Assembly (NCBI RefSeq): GCF_022605725.1
Contig: NC_065549.1
Location: forward strand, 1,736,001 to 1,800,000
Direction of reading: 5' to 3'
DNA length: 64,000 nucleotides
DNA from: Anthonomus grandis grandis
Lineage: Eukaryota > Arthropoda > Insecta > Coleoptera > Curculionidae
Both the position numbers and the translations under genes were made by a program. The notes under the pieces are model-generated. The model did no database searches and had not been told where the DNA came from. It saw only the letters and a list, made by a program, of their open reading frames with translations. This document shows positions 1-9,129 of this stretch, one piece after another (positions within the stretch are counted from its first letter, which is position 1; every line of letters starts with the position of its first letter).

Positions 1-411
1 CGGGGTTTTAATAGCATAGAAGCAATAAAAACATCATTTTTTAGCTTTGTACGTTCTAAACTTGAATACGTTTCTGTTATATGTTAGTATGAAATTCATA
101 AATATTCGATGGAAAAAATCAAACGAAAGTTTCTTAATCTTCCTTTCAAGTTGATGGTTTTTACTCTCCACACGGCATTTAATATAATCTGAGAATCTTT
201 CGATTCTCCGTGGAATCTCTTGAATTCAGGAGAAATAAAGCGTCAGTTGTGTTGTTGCATAGAATTCTGCGTGGGGATATTGACTGTTCTGAATTGCTAG
301 ATAAATTAAATTTTTGTGTACTACGATTAAATTCTAGGATTACTAAAACCTTTTACTGTACCAAGGCAAATACGAATATACTTTTGTATTCACCCCTGTA
401 AGTAATGTGTA
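1..411 (+). pseudogene. LINE reverse-transcriptase C-terminal relic (Jockey/CR1 type)
   Basis: Two frames together read like the end of the ORF2 protein of a Jockey/CR1-type LINE. Around 7-90 one frame gives a segment containing SKLEY, which resembles the post-RT conserved RSKLEY/SPLEY block. From about 210 to 401 another frame gives LHRILRGDIDCSELLDKLNF followed by LYSPL, like the usual leucine-rich end. A frame change and stops between the halves show it is dead. The element starts before the window, so only its 3' end is visible. The AT-rich sequence to about 760, ending in A-rich AATAAATAACTGAAAAAATAA-like sequence, is probably its 3' UTR and tail. Family assignment is from remembered motif patterns and is not tested. 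Confidence 0.6.
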
Positions 412-942
412 ATAACGCGAATAGATTTATTTGTATGCTCTGGTGCTGAAGTTGTAAGAGCGTTTTTGGGAATATTATTGTTTATATTTTTTTTCTTTCT
501 TTGAGATTTAGGTATACAGGTATTTATTTTTTTTAGGGTTAATAATTTGTGCTTGTTTATTTTTATATCGGAAGCTTAAGATTGTTGCTACAAATTATTA
601 AAATATAGTTTATACTATGATGTCACGGAGAATATTTTAGTTTATGTATGTTTTTTTTATATCTTATAAATTATTAAAACATTATTGTAACCTTTGGCTC
701 TGTAAATGGTTTATACTATTGGGCTCTATTGCTAAAAATAAATAACTGAAAAAATAACCAAAGCAGCCATTGTATCAGAAAATTTATATCAAAATTCTCG
801 AAATAATTTTATTGAACACCTAATTCAGGATTTTTTAAAATATTCAAAAATATTTTTTTTATTTATTTATTTTTTTAATTCCCAAAATGCTCGTAAATCA
901 AGAAGTAACCCCATAGCAGATGTACATTTTGTTATCACCACT
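412..942. other. AT-rich sequence, probable LINE 3' UTR then unassigned
   Basis: No gene is visible. The first ~350 bases probably belong to the 3' UTR of the preceding LINE relic, because they continue directly from its C-terminal codons and end in an A-rich stretch near 735-760. The rest is T-rich low-complexity DNA running into the old LTR. Confidence 0.4.
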
Positions 943-1245
943 TGACAACAAGAACCAGGCAAAATCTTTAAAATCATTAGGAACCCATAAATAAGATGAC
1001 TATTTCTTTGGGTATCGGGTTACAGAAATGGATCTAGGGCAACTTGAACCCAAATGAGGGACACTTGGGTTTTGCCCTGAAAAGCGTGCACTTGTCGGAT
1101 ACAGAACCCTATTTTAGCTTAATTTAGTCGTTTGCGTTTATATTAATATTTTTACTCTTTTATTCTCTTCTGTCTTAATCTGATTTCATTGTAATAAAAT
1201 CCGTGTGTTATTTAGAAATCGTTTTAATTATTTTTGAGTTTTACA
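943..1245 (+). mobile_element. 5' LTR of a decayed Gypsy-type element
   Basis: The segment from about 951 to 1245 is repeated at 2794-3088 with scattered differences. Both copies end in a TTxACA-like end, and this copy is followed directly by a primer-binding site. The LTR start is less certain: the first TG upstream of the shared block is at 943. A polyadenylation-like AATAAA lies near 1193. The visible differences between copies indicate an old insertion, unlike the young Gypsy at 25.7 kb. Confidence 0.7.
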
Positions 1246-1258
1246 TCAGAAGTGGGAT
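1246..1258 (+). promoter_or_regulatory. Primer-binding site of the old Gypsy element
   Basis: TCAGAAGTGGGAT abuts the LTR end. It matches the complement of a tRNA-Leu 3' arm starting about five bases inside the CCA end (tRNA identity from memory). The same 13 bases follow the 5' LTR of the young element at 26020, so the two elements are related in priming strategy. Confidence 0.65.
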
Positions 1259-1358
1259 TAGTAAATCCAGTGACCTATTAAACTCGAAGCATTGTTTATT
1301 AGACTATTAATTTCGTGTAAAGATGCCCCGAAACTCGGACACGTACACTCCGCGAGTT

Positions 1359-1394
1359 TCCCTAGTGCCCTAGATCTGGTGCCCTAGATCTGGT
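1359..1394 (+). repeat. Short tandem duplication of a 14-base unit
   Basis: GTGCCCTAGATCTG occurs twice in direct succession just upstream of the integrase relic, inside the decayed Gypsy internal region. It may mark the scar where the gag-RT part was lost. Confidence 0.6.
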
Positions 1395-1447
1395 GATCAT
1401 GAGTTATCTCGTTATCGCTCCAGTAGAGATCCAGTATGCCGCCTCCT

Positions 1448-1705
1448 CGAATGTCCACTGAGCTGAATGACTTTTTAATAGATGTGATAAAAGTTTTTGG
1501 AGTGCCCAGGCGAATTATAAGCGATAGGGATACTGCGTTTACATCCAATAAATTTAAATCGTGTTGTAATTCTCGGGAAATAACTCACTACCTGAATGCT
1601 GTGGGGTTGCCACGGGGAAATGGACAGGTTGAAAGGTACAATCGGACTATCCTGGATTCCTTGTCATCCATGGGAGCTAACTTAGAAGACGACGACTGGG
1701 ACAAA

Positions 1706-1707
<2 letters not shown>
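1448..1707 (+). pseudogene. Gypsy integrase core relic
   Basis: An open frame encodes a piece of a retroviral-type integrase: FGVPRRIISDRDTAFTS carries the second catalytic Asp, and LPRGNGQVERYNRTILDSL carries the catalytic Glu. The matching blocks of the young Gypsy at 26-30 kb read CDRGTNFT and PRGNGQVERYVGTV, so this is a diverged relative. The gag, protease, RT and RNase H parts and the first integrase Asp are missing: only about 190 bases separate the primer-binding site from this scrap. The frame runs into an AAT microsatellite. The product would not be functional. Confidence 0.8.

Positions 1708-1744
<37 letters not shown>
1706..1744. repeat. (AAT)n microsatellite, probable LINE tail
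   Basis: About 13 AAT units lie exactly where the plus-strand integrase relic meets a minus-strand LINE fragment. Read on the minus strand it is a (TTA)n run at the LINE 3' end. Several LINE families end in short tandem repeats, so this is probably the tail of the LINE insertion. Confidence 0.65.
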
Positions 1745-1745
<1 letters not shown>

Positions 1746-2793
1746 GCCTTTATATTACGAAAATAGTTACAAAAGTTATTATCCAAAAATGCGGCGAGAT
1801 CTAGCCTGGGGCTACTCTATCTAACCGCACTGCTAACTTAACATACGAAAGCATAACAATGTAAATAATAAATAAATTGAATAAGTTTTAACCATTATGA
1901 AAAATATACAGAAAAAAAAAAGAAAAAAAAAAAAGAGAAGCCTAAAATTATAAGAAACCTAAAATAGAATTTTGCTTATATCACATGACGTAATTAATTA
2001 TTAAAATAATTATAATTATATCTAGTTTATAAAAGAAAAAAGTAATTAGTGATATAGCTTAAAATTAAATGAAATATATATTTTTTATATTTTAGTTATT
2101 AGTTCGCAGTGTTAGAAAAGTAAGATTTGACAGCTTTTCGAAATAAGACAGCCGAGGTTTTAGCTTTAAGGTTATTTGGCAATGAATTATATACCTTAAC
2201 CGCACTATAACTGAAAGACCTTTGGAATTTGGAAGTTCTATGATTTGGTATCAAAAGGTTTGCAGAGTGGCGCATTTCACGGCCATGTATGCTGTTATGA
2301 CTGGATAATTTGTCATATAGATATTGGGGAAGTTTATTATGGAGTACCTTATAAACAAGAACAGCCATATTGATTTTATAACGTTCATCCAAATTCAACC
2401 AGCTAGAGGCATGAAATAACGGGGTGACGTGATCAAATTTTCTTCTATCGTAGCAAAACTTTAGGCAAGCATTTTGTAGCTTTTGTAGGCTTAACTTGTC
2501 CTTTTGAGCAAGAGCTGGCCAGAAGAGTACACTACCATAGCTAATTAAAGAGAGAACCAACGAATCACTTAATTTGAGTTTAACATCAGAAGATAAAATA
2601 TCCTTATGCATGTATAGAATTCTCAATTTATAATAGGCTTTTTGTAAAACACTGGAAATATGTTTTACAAAATTAAGCTGAGTATCAAGAAGAATGCCTA
2701 GGTTTCTTTCGCAGTCAGATGGTTGTATAATATTTTCATCGATAATAACATTTAAATTCAAATGATAAGATTTAGGCATTCCAAAAAGTAACC
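1745..2793 (-). pseudogene. LINE fragment: RT C-terminal part and 3' UTR
   Basis: The minus-strand frame from 2793 to 2099 encodes about 230 residues without interruption. LLFGMPK and LGILLDTQLNF match the region just after the RT catalytic core of Jockey/CR1-like LINEs. LISYGSVLFWPAL, LQKLQNACLKFCY and a final VYNSLPNNLK block are typical of the C-terminal region. The catalytic palm is absent, so the copy is 5'-truncated, and the coding frame runs straight into the Gypsy LTR at 2794. The 3' UTR extends down to the AAT repeat at 1744. The clean frame implies a younger age than the LINE relic at the window start. Confidence 0.8.
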
Positions 2794-3088
2794 AGAACCA
2801 GGCAAAATCTTTAAAACCGTTAGGAACCCATAAATAAGATGACTATTTCTTTGGGTATTGGGTTACACAAATGGATCTAGGGCAACTTGAATCCAAATGA
2901 GGGACACTTGGGTTTTGGCCTGAAAAGCGTGCACTTGTCGGATACAGAACCCTATTTTAGCTTAATTTAGTCATTTGCGTTTATATTAAAATTTTTACTC
3001 TTTTATTCTCTTCTGTGTTAATCTGATTTCATTGTAATAAAATCCGTGTGTTATTTAGAAATCGTTTTAATTATTTTTGAGTTTAACA
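2794..3088 (+). mobile_element. 3' LTR of the decayed Gypsy-type element
   Basis: It repeats 951-1245 over its length with scattered substitutions and ends in TTTAACA. Its first bases abut the truncated LINE, so the polypurine tract and the end of pol are gone. This nesting could arise by LINE insertion followed by a deletion. Confidence 0.7.
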
Positions 3089-3714
3089 ATTTGTACCAAG
3101 ATTGTTGGCCTAACTTCATTATACACCTGTTTTACAGTTTTTCAAAAATCAACCCAAATTCATAATTCTAAGCGCAAAAATCTTATCCCTTGATCCTATT
3201 TTGACAAAATTCTTCTAAAAATTCGGACACCAAGTACAAGAATTAATAAATCAAGGGAGGACGTTCCATAAACGGACCGAGGTTGCACAGCAGTGCACAA
3301 TAATAATTAAATCAGTTCGAAATTATGAAATCCGGTTGGGCCTGTCAAGTCTGGTGACGACCGTGATGATGTCATCAAGATAACCGAGTTTCTCGAGGGC
3401 ACCGTCGTCCTAATGCAATTCAGATATTTCGGGAAATTGGGAGAGAGAGAGAGAGGCAGGCGGTGGTAAATCATGCAAATTTTACATGAAGAGCCATAGT
3501 TACGACGAGTGACGGCCTAGAAATTGCTTTCCACTTGATTAATTCAATCTAACCAACCCCATAGTTTCATTATAAATCGAGAAAGAACAGCATAAAGGGT
3601 CTCATAAGTAAACTGAAAGAGAAACGGGTCTTATTACTTAAGAACAGTAACAAATCATCACACTATATCTCAAAAAGACCTCTACTGCCTCTTTTAGACC
3701 TGATTTACGATACA
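3089..3714. other. Unique sequence island with an octamer
   Basis: No ORF of note is present. The part from 3260 to 3420 is less AT-rich than its surroundings. A short GA run sits at 3441-3455. ATGCAAAT, the consensus POU octamer, lies at 3473-3480. Function is unknown. Confidence 0.3.
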
Positions 3715-4068
3715 CATAGTATTAGAGACAGTTAGTTTCTGGGAAATTTCCAGAAAAGTGACATGGAAGATCCTTGCATTAAATTCGTTGTAAAATTATT
3801 ATTATTATTATTATTATTATTAAAGGTAAAACGACTATTTAACAAATATTCGATAACAGGAGGTAACTTTTATGCACCTAGAAATTTCTTCTCAAATTAT
3901 TGGTTTTTCGAAAAATTTTTGACAAGACCCCGCAACAAATTTCATTGTAAAAATGTTGCTATTAGAGATAGAAAGACAATTTACGTATCTTATTACGAAC
4001 TTTTATGTATCTACAAATTATTTGAGAAATTATTAGTTTTTGAGACATTTCGAAAAAAGTGACTAGAG
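3715..4068 (+). repeat. Two diverged 175-bp satellite monomers
   Basis: Landmarks of the 14.7-20.5 kb satellite occur twice here in the same order: AACAAATTTCATTGTAAAA, AGATAGAAAGACAATTTA, TTTTATGTATCTACAAATT, GAAATTATTAGTTTTTGAGA and a closing AAAAAAGTGACT. Divergence from the main array is clearly higher than between array monomers. An ATT microsatellite at about 3794-3821 has expanded inside the first monomer. The open frame across this block is a by-product of repeat composition. Confidence 0.7.
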
Positions 4069-4811
4069 AGTTCTAGTCTTATGACGATCAAGATAATGAT
4101 GAAATATAATATGATCATTATATACAAATGTATCTCGTAAAATGATAATGGTTTATTTATATGTTAAGAGTAGAGGATTTAAAATCCAAAATATAATTCA
4201 TTAATTAAACAAACGTGTATTTTGAAGTTGATGATTACATTTTTTATAAAAAAATTCTTTTGAACGACCCAGCTCAGTTATGATTATAGAGAGAATGGCA
4301 AGAAGACATTTTTATTCCAGACCTTTAAAATCATGTGTTCCAGGAATAATCCAGTGGCGTATTTTTATATGACTTCCAGGGATATATGACATATTTTTTT
4401 ATATTTTAGGCAATTGTTTGTATTTTCGGGAACATGACGCATCTTCAAATTCCTGAGAATTTTTTTTTAAGCATTTCACTTTATTTTTTATAGTATTTTT
4501 AGGTCTACTACCAGGTATTGCAAATTATTGACTTACAGGCATTTGATAAATTTTTCATTATATTTTAATCTTTCAGAGCATTCTTTAAAAATAATTTCAA
4601 TGTATTTTAAGTTTTTCTTTATTAATTCTATTCCAGGCATTTAGAATCATGTTAAAATTGCACCAGGAATTTTACGTAATTTTTTATGACTTCTTCTAGA
4701 TAATTTTATATATTTTGTGTATGCCTTTTAAGGCCATTGTGTGTTTTCTAGCAAAATGGTGCTTTTTTGGATTCATGAGTATTTTTTCGAGCTGTTCATT
4801 TGTTCATAAGT
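4069..4811. other. AT-rich sequence with scattered CCAGG motifs
   Basis: No gene is visible. TTCCAGG-type motifs recur at irregular spacing (for example near 4317, 4338, 4633 and 4663), like a degraded version of the repeat at 20.7-23.1 kb. Confidence 0.35.
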
Positions 4812-4968
4812 AGCATGGAAAGACCTTGTAACAAATTCGTTGTAAAATTGTTAATATTGAAGGTAGAAAGACAATTTAATAAATAAATATTAAGTAATAG
4901 GTGAATGGAGGTAACTTTTATGTTTCTACAAATTTTTTGAGAAATTTGGAAAGAAGTGACTCGACAAG
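4812..4968 (+). repeat. Single diverged 175-bp satellite monomer
   Basis: It starts at GGAAAGACCTTGTAACAAAT and ends at AGAAGTGACTCG, with the same internal order as the satellite at 14.7-20.5 kb. It stands alone, about 10 kb from the array. Confidence 0.65.
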
Positions 4969-5372
4969 AAACACTTCATATACTTAATTTTCCAGATACT
5001 GTTCGAATACTTTTTGTGTCATGAATAATTTAGAAATTTGGAATAATATTTATTTTCTAATGTATGTGTTAATATTTTAAAAAACCTTAAAACAAGGAAA
5101 TTAGACTAAGAATTTTAATAAAAATTTTCAGATTCATACTTGTGTTACGATTTCAGTTATTAACATTTTGGGAATTTTCTAAATAAAAAATCCAAAAAAT
5201 TTTTTTTTCAGTGTATATATGAATATTTTGATAAACCCCATAATAGGTGTCTAATGAAATTAGTACTAGAGTCTCAATACAAATTTTCAGATTCCTGCCT
5301 TAGTTATTTTTTGAGTTAGAGACATTTTGGGGATTTTCCAAAAAATCAAAAAATATTTATTTTAAGTCTATA

Positions 5373-6942
5373 CAGTGCATCCCAAAAGTTATGTCTAAAT
5401 TCATTTAAAATTCAGGGGTGTGTTCGAAAAAAAAAACGCTCGGACCGTCGATTTTTATTTCAAGTTCATTCGTGTTTTTTATGTGTATTTTCATAGAAAC
5501 TGTATAACAGTTGTACGCCAAACAGATATTGTCGAGTGTAAAGTGTACGAGCAAAGTTGCGGTTTTCACAATGGTAAAGTTAACGGAACGAGAAAAAATA
5601 GAAATTCTGTGCATGGTTGGGTTTGATGATAAAACATGTACTCAAAGAGAAGCTGCTCAAGTATTCAATGAAATCCATCTTGATCGTCCTCCGATATGTC
5701 AAAAGGTGGTGAGTAGAATAGAGGCTAAATTTAGAGACTTCGGTCATGTTAGAGATCTGCCGAAATCTGGTCGTCCTGCTCGAGATGAAAATGAACAACT
5801 TGTTTTGCTTTCTTTGGAAGAAAATCCATGCACTCCTCTGTCGCAGATTGCGGCAAATTTACACATGGCGAAATCTATAGTTCATCGAATAGTTAGAAAG
5901 CACAAATATCACCCTTATAAAGTTATTCCTGGGCAAGAGTTACTTGATGACGATTTCGATAGGCGAAATGAGTTTTGTGAACGCTTACAAAACATGTGCA
6001 ATCTGAATAATAATTAAGTAACAAATATTATTTTTTCCGATGAAGTCACGTTCTGTTTGAATGGTATTGTGAACAGACAAAATTGTCGGTATTGAGCAAC
6101 AGAAAATCCGTATTGGATGATGGAGGTAAATATCCAGTACCCTCAAAGACTAAATGTGTGGTGTGGAATAGTGCACGGAAGAGTAATAGGTCCCCTTTTC
6201 TTTGAACAGACTTTAACAGGATACGTGTATCTCGATTTTCTCCAATTTGAATTAGTTTCAGCATTGGATTCATCCATTGGACCCAGACTATCCTGACGAA
6301 GAACTAATTTTCCAGCAAGATGGCGCTCCTCCGAACTATGCTGCCACTGTGCGTACATTTTTGGATGAAACCTTTCCCAATCGGTGGATAGGAAGGAGAG
6401 GACCCATCGAATGGCCTGCTAGGTCGCCTGACCTAACACCAATGGACTTTTTTTTGTGGGGATACCTTAAGTCGAAGGTATTTGTTAATAGGCCAAATAA
6501 TCTAGACGACTTGAAAGAGAGAATTCGCAGAGAAGTGCGCGCCATAACTCCGGAAATTATTGAAAATGTGCAACGAGACTTTATTGATCGCCTTGGATAT
6601 TGTCAAGCCGTGAATGGCAACCATTTTGAACATTTAACTTAATTTTTGTTCTGTTTTTATTTGTTACATGAATCGTCTTTTTTTCGATAACTGTTGACTT
6701 TAGGTATAGGACATGATGCATGAAACATACGTAGAATTCCACGCGAAATTCAAAGATGAAATAAAAAATGGTGCTTTCATTTGAAAAAATGAAGTTGATG
6801 GTCGTAATTTATTTTTGAGCAAACCTGTATATACAAACTTAACGTACAAAAATGCGCAACTTGAAATAAATATCGACGGATCCGAGCGTTTTTTTTCCCC
6901 TGAATTTTAAATAAATTTAGACATAACTTTTGGGATGCACTG
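5373..6942 (+). mobile_element. DD41D mariner-type DNA transposon, defective
   Basis: Terminal inverted repeats start CAGTGCATCCCAAAAG on the left and end in its reverse complement on the right. About 45 bases pair with few mismatches. A TA dinucleotide flanks both ends (5371-5372 and 6943-6944), as expected for Tc1/mariner insertion. The 1,570-bp length fits a complete single-gene element. The transposase inside is broken, so it could move only if another copy supplied transposase. It sits inside the ~150-bp repeat array. Confidence 0.9.
5571..6642 (+). pseudogene. DD41D mariner transposase, broken
   Basis: The N-terminal part from ATG 5571 (MVKLTEREKIEIL) holds two helix-turn-helix regions joined by a linker containing GRPARDE, and runs to a TAA at 6015-6017. 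Reading through this stop gives IIFSDEVTF with the first catalytic Asp at 6039. One or more frameshifts follow before the last open part, in which IFQQDGAPPNYA gives the second Asp at 6319 and SPDLTPMDFFLW the third at 6445. Forty-one residues separate the last two acidic residues, which places it in the DD41D group (rosa/Visitor-like, name from memory). One stop and frame loss between 6041 and 6277 make it a pseudogene. Confidence 0.9.
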
Positions 6943-7319
6943 TATATGAATATTTAAAAAAATCCCGAAAGAGGTGTCTAATAAAATTAGTACATATGTT
7001 ATTACTAAAAATGTTCAGATTTCTGCTTTGGTTATTTTTTGCGTTTTAGACATGCTGTACATTTTCTAAAAAAATTAACAAAAATTTTTTTTACACTGTA
7101 TACATAAATATTTTGAAAATCCCTGTAATAGGTGTCTAATGAAATTAGTCCAACAATCTCGATACAAATTTGCAGAACCCTGGCTTGGGCTACTTTTTGA
7201 GTTACGTTAAGAAATTTTCAAAAAAAAATCAAAAAACAAATTTTTTACGCTGTATCCATCAATATTTTCAAAAACCCTGTAATAGGTATCCAATGAAATT
7301 AAGGTATTATTAAATTATT

Positions 7320-7760
7320 AATAAAGACCTGCAGTTCGATAAACAAGTATTATTTTGGATTTTTCATTCTTAAGATTCGTGATAACATTTTTGAGAGATA
7401 TTTGGAATTAGATAAGGATAATTCTCACTTCTTGGAAATTCAAGAAATTACTTTAATAGCATTTAATTTTCAATAAAAATCTACGATTTTATACTTCCAG
7501 GCGGATCAACAAGTACTATTTTGTATTTTTTATTCATATAAATTTAAACCTAAATAAAGTCAGTCACAAAAAACGTCCACTATTTATAATTACTAAAAAT
7601 GGTTCTTACTCCCTGGAAATTGAAGAAATAACTTTAAGAGCCTTAAATTAATAATAAACAGTTACAGTTTTATATTTCCAGGTAGATCGACAAGTATTAC
7701 TTTGGATTTTCCAAGCATATGTATTTCAACTTTATGTCATTTTTAATAATTGCGGAAGAC
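7320..7760. repeat. Short tandem array, ~175-bp unit, 2-3 copies
   Basis: ACAAGTATTA/ACAAGTACTATTTTG-type motifs recur at about 7344, 7510 and 7691. Each is preceded by a TTCCAGG or CCTGCAG motif and a GAT(C/A)AACAAG stretch. The copies are diverged. No coding potential is visible. Confidence 0.5.
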
Positions 7761-8699
7761 TTGAACTATTCGAAATTAGTTAAAAACGGTTTTCGTTTTC
7801 TATAAATTTAAAAAGAATCTTGGTACAAATTGTCAGACGTTTGACAATTTGAGAGCCTCAGTTTCATTCCAAAATCTGGCATCTTTGGGATTAATTTTGT
7901 AGCCTTTCTACATTAATATGTGAAGCAAAATTTGCTAATATTTCACTTTTTATTCAACAATCTAATTTAAAATCACGCCGATACGCCACGACCCAATAAA
8001 AAAATTCAGGATTGAAAATACCCAAAAAAAATCTAAAAAAGCAAAAATTCTCCGCCGCTTTATAAGTCTGTCTTATTTAAATATCACTTAGCTGAAAAGA
8101 CAGTCGGTCGACATTAAAAATGGATTCGACTTGCTGCATAATACACCGCGGTACGTAGGTAAATGTGAAATTACCGAGTATTCCGTGGTTAAAATTGCAT
8201 GCCGCCCCTATTGCATTCGAGCACTACTTTAAGAACAAAAACGAATAAATTATTGAAAACATTCAGAAATATTCAATTTGTTTAAGGTATGATTTAGCAA
8301 AAAAAGAAACAAAATGTAGGTCTTATGTAAATGTTTTAAAATTAGTGGTTCGCATGACGTTAGTTCTGAGGGACAAAAATCTTAGGATTTAACCTACTTA
8401 AAGTCATATTTAAAATGTAAAGAACCCTATTTTTGTCCCTTATATTTTATTATGATTTTACTGTTTTATTTTGTTTTGACGGTGTAATTGGATTTAAATG
8501 CAAGTGAGTAACAAAGAAACGAATTGTAGTAGGAAATAGGAAAAACATTAAAATTTGACAGTTTTCCCTCAACTCAGAGTGATTCTAAGAGAGGATAAGC
8601 TAACAAAATTGAAATAAATCAAAAAATCTTGAGTACATTTGTGAACGCCTGCTTAATTTATGAATTAGAAGAAGTTTGAAAATTCTTTATATTTTGTGT
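7761..8699. other. AT-rich unassigned sequence
   Basis: No gene or repeat was recognised. The stretch 8095-8240 is less AT-rich and looks unique. The remainder is low-complexity. Confidence 0.3.
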
Positions 8700-9065
8700 T
8701 TTAATTTTTTTTTACGCTTGTTATATATATTTTTTTTAATAACCCTGAAACAGGTGTCCAACGAATATGAGCCAAGAATCTTAATATAAATTTTCAGACA
8801 CTTACGTCTTCTAGTTTTTGAGTTATGAGCATTTTGAAAATTTAAAAAAAAATCTAATTTTTTTTCTATACCTTCTATTACATTATTCTGAAAAACCCTG
8901 AAATTAAACCAAAATGTCCAATGAAATTAAACCAAGAATTTTAGTGAAAAACACCTGCGTTCTCTAGTTTTTAAGTTGTGAATTTTTTGAAAATTAAAAA
9001 AAATAAATAAATAAATAAAAAACTCAAATTCCAATTTTTTTTTAATACCTTTTATTTAATTATAA
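8700..9065 (+). repeat. Two more copies of the ~150-bp repeat
   Basis: AACCCTGAAACAGGTGTCC and then CCAATGAAATTAAACCAAG introduce two units with the same order of landmarks as the 5.05-7.31 kb array. A run of AAAT repeats at 9003-9020 ends the second copy. Confidence 0.55.
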
Positions 9066-9129
9066 AACGGAACAAATTAAGTTAATTGTTTGGAAAAATT
9101 TGACGATCTGGCAACGCTAATGCTCCGAT

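Larger units (their letters stand above)
5050..7310 (+). repeat. ~150-bp tandem repeat, interrupted by a mariner
   Basis: A unit of roughly 150 bases recurs with CCCTGTAATAGGTGTCTAAT, then AAATTTTCAGATTC, then a TTTTTGAGTTA-like stretch, then an oligo-T, then GTATATATGAATATTTT. Copies start near 5065, 5222, 6958, 7104 and 7256. Removing the mariner (5373-6942) restores the spacing, so the transposon landed inside an existing array. The same unit appears at 8.70-9.06 kb, 46.85-47.11 kb and partly at 60.13 kb. Confidence 0.65.

Noticed and set aside
2783..2793. AAGTAACC before the 3' LTR as a shared LTR start with 903-910
   Set aside because: Those bases encode LINE residues (LLFG) on the minus strand, so the match is coincidental.
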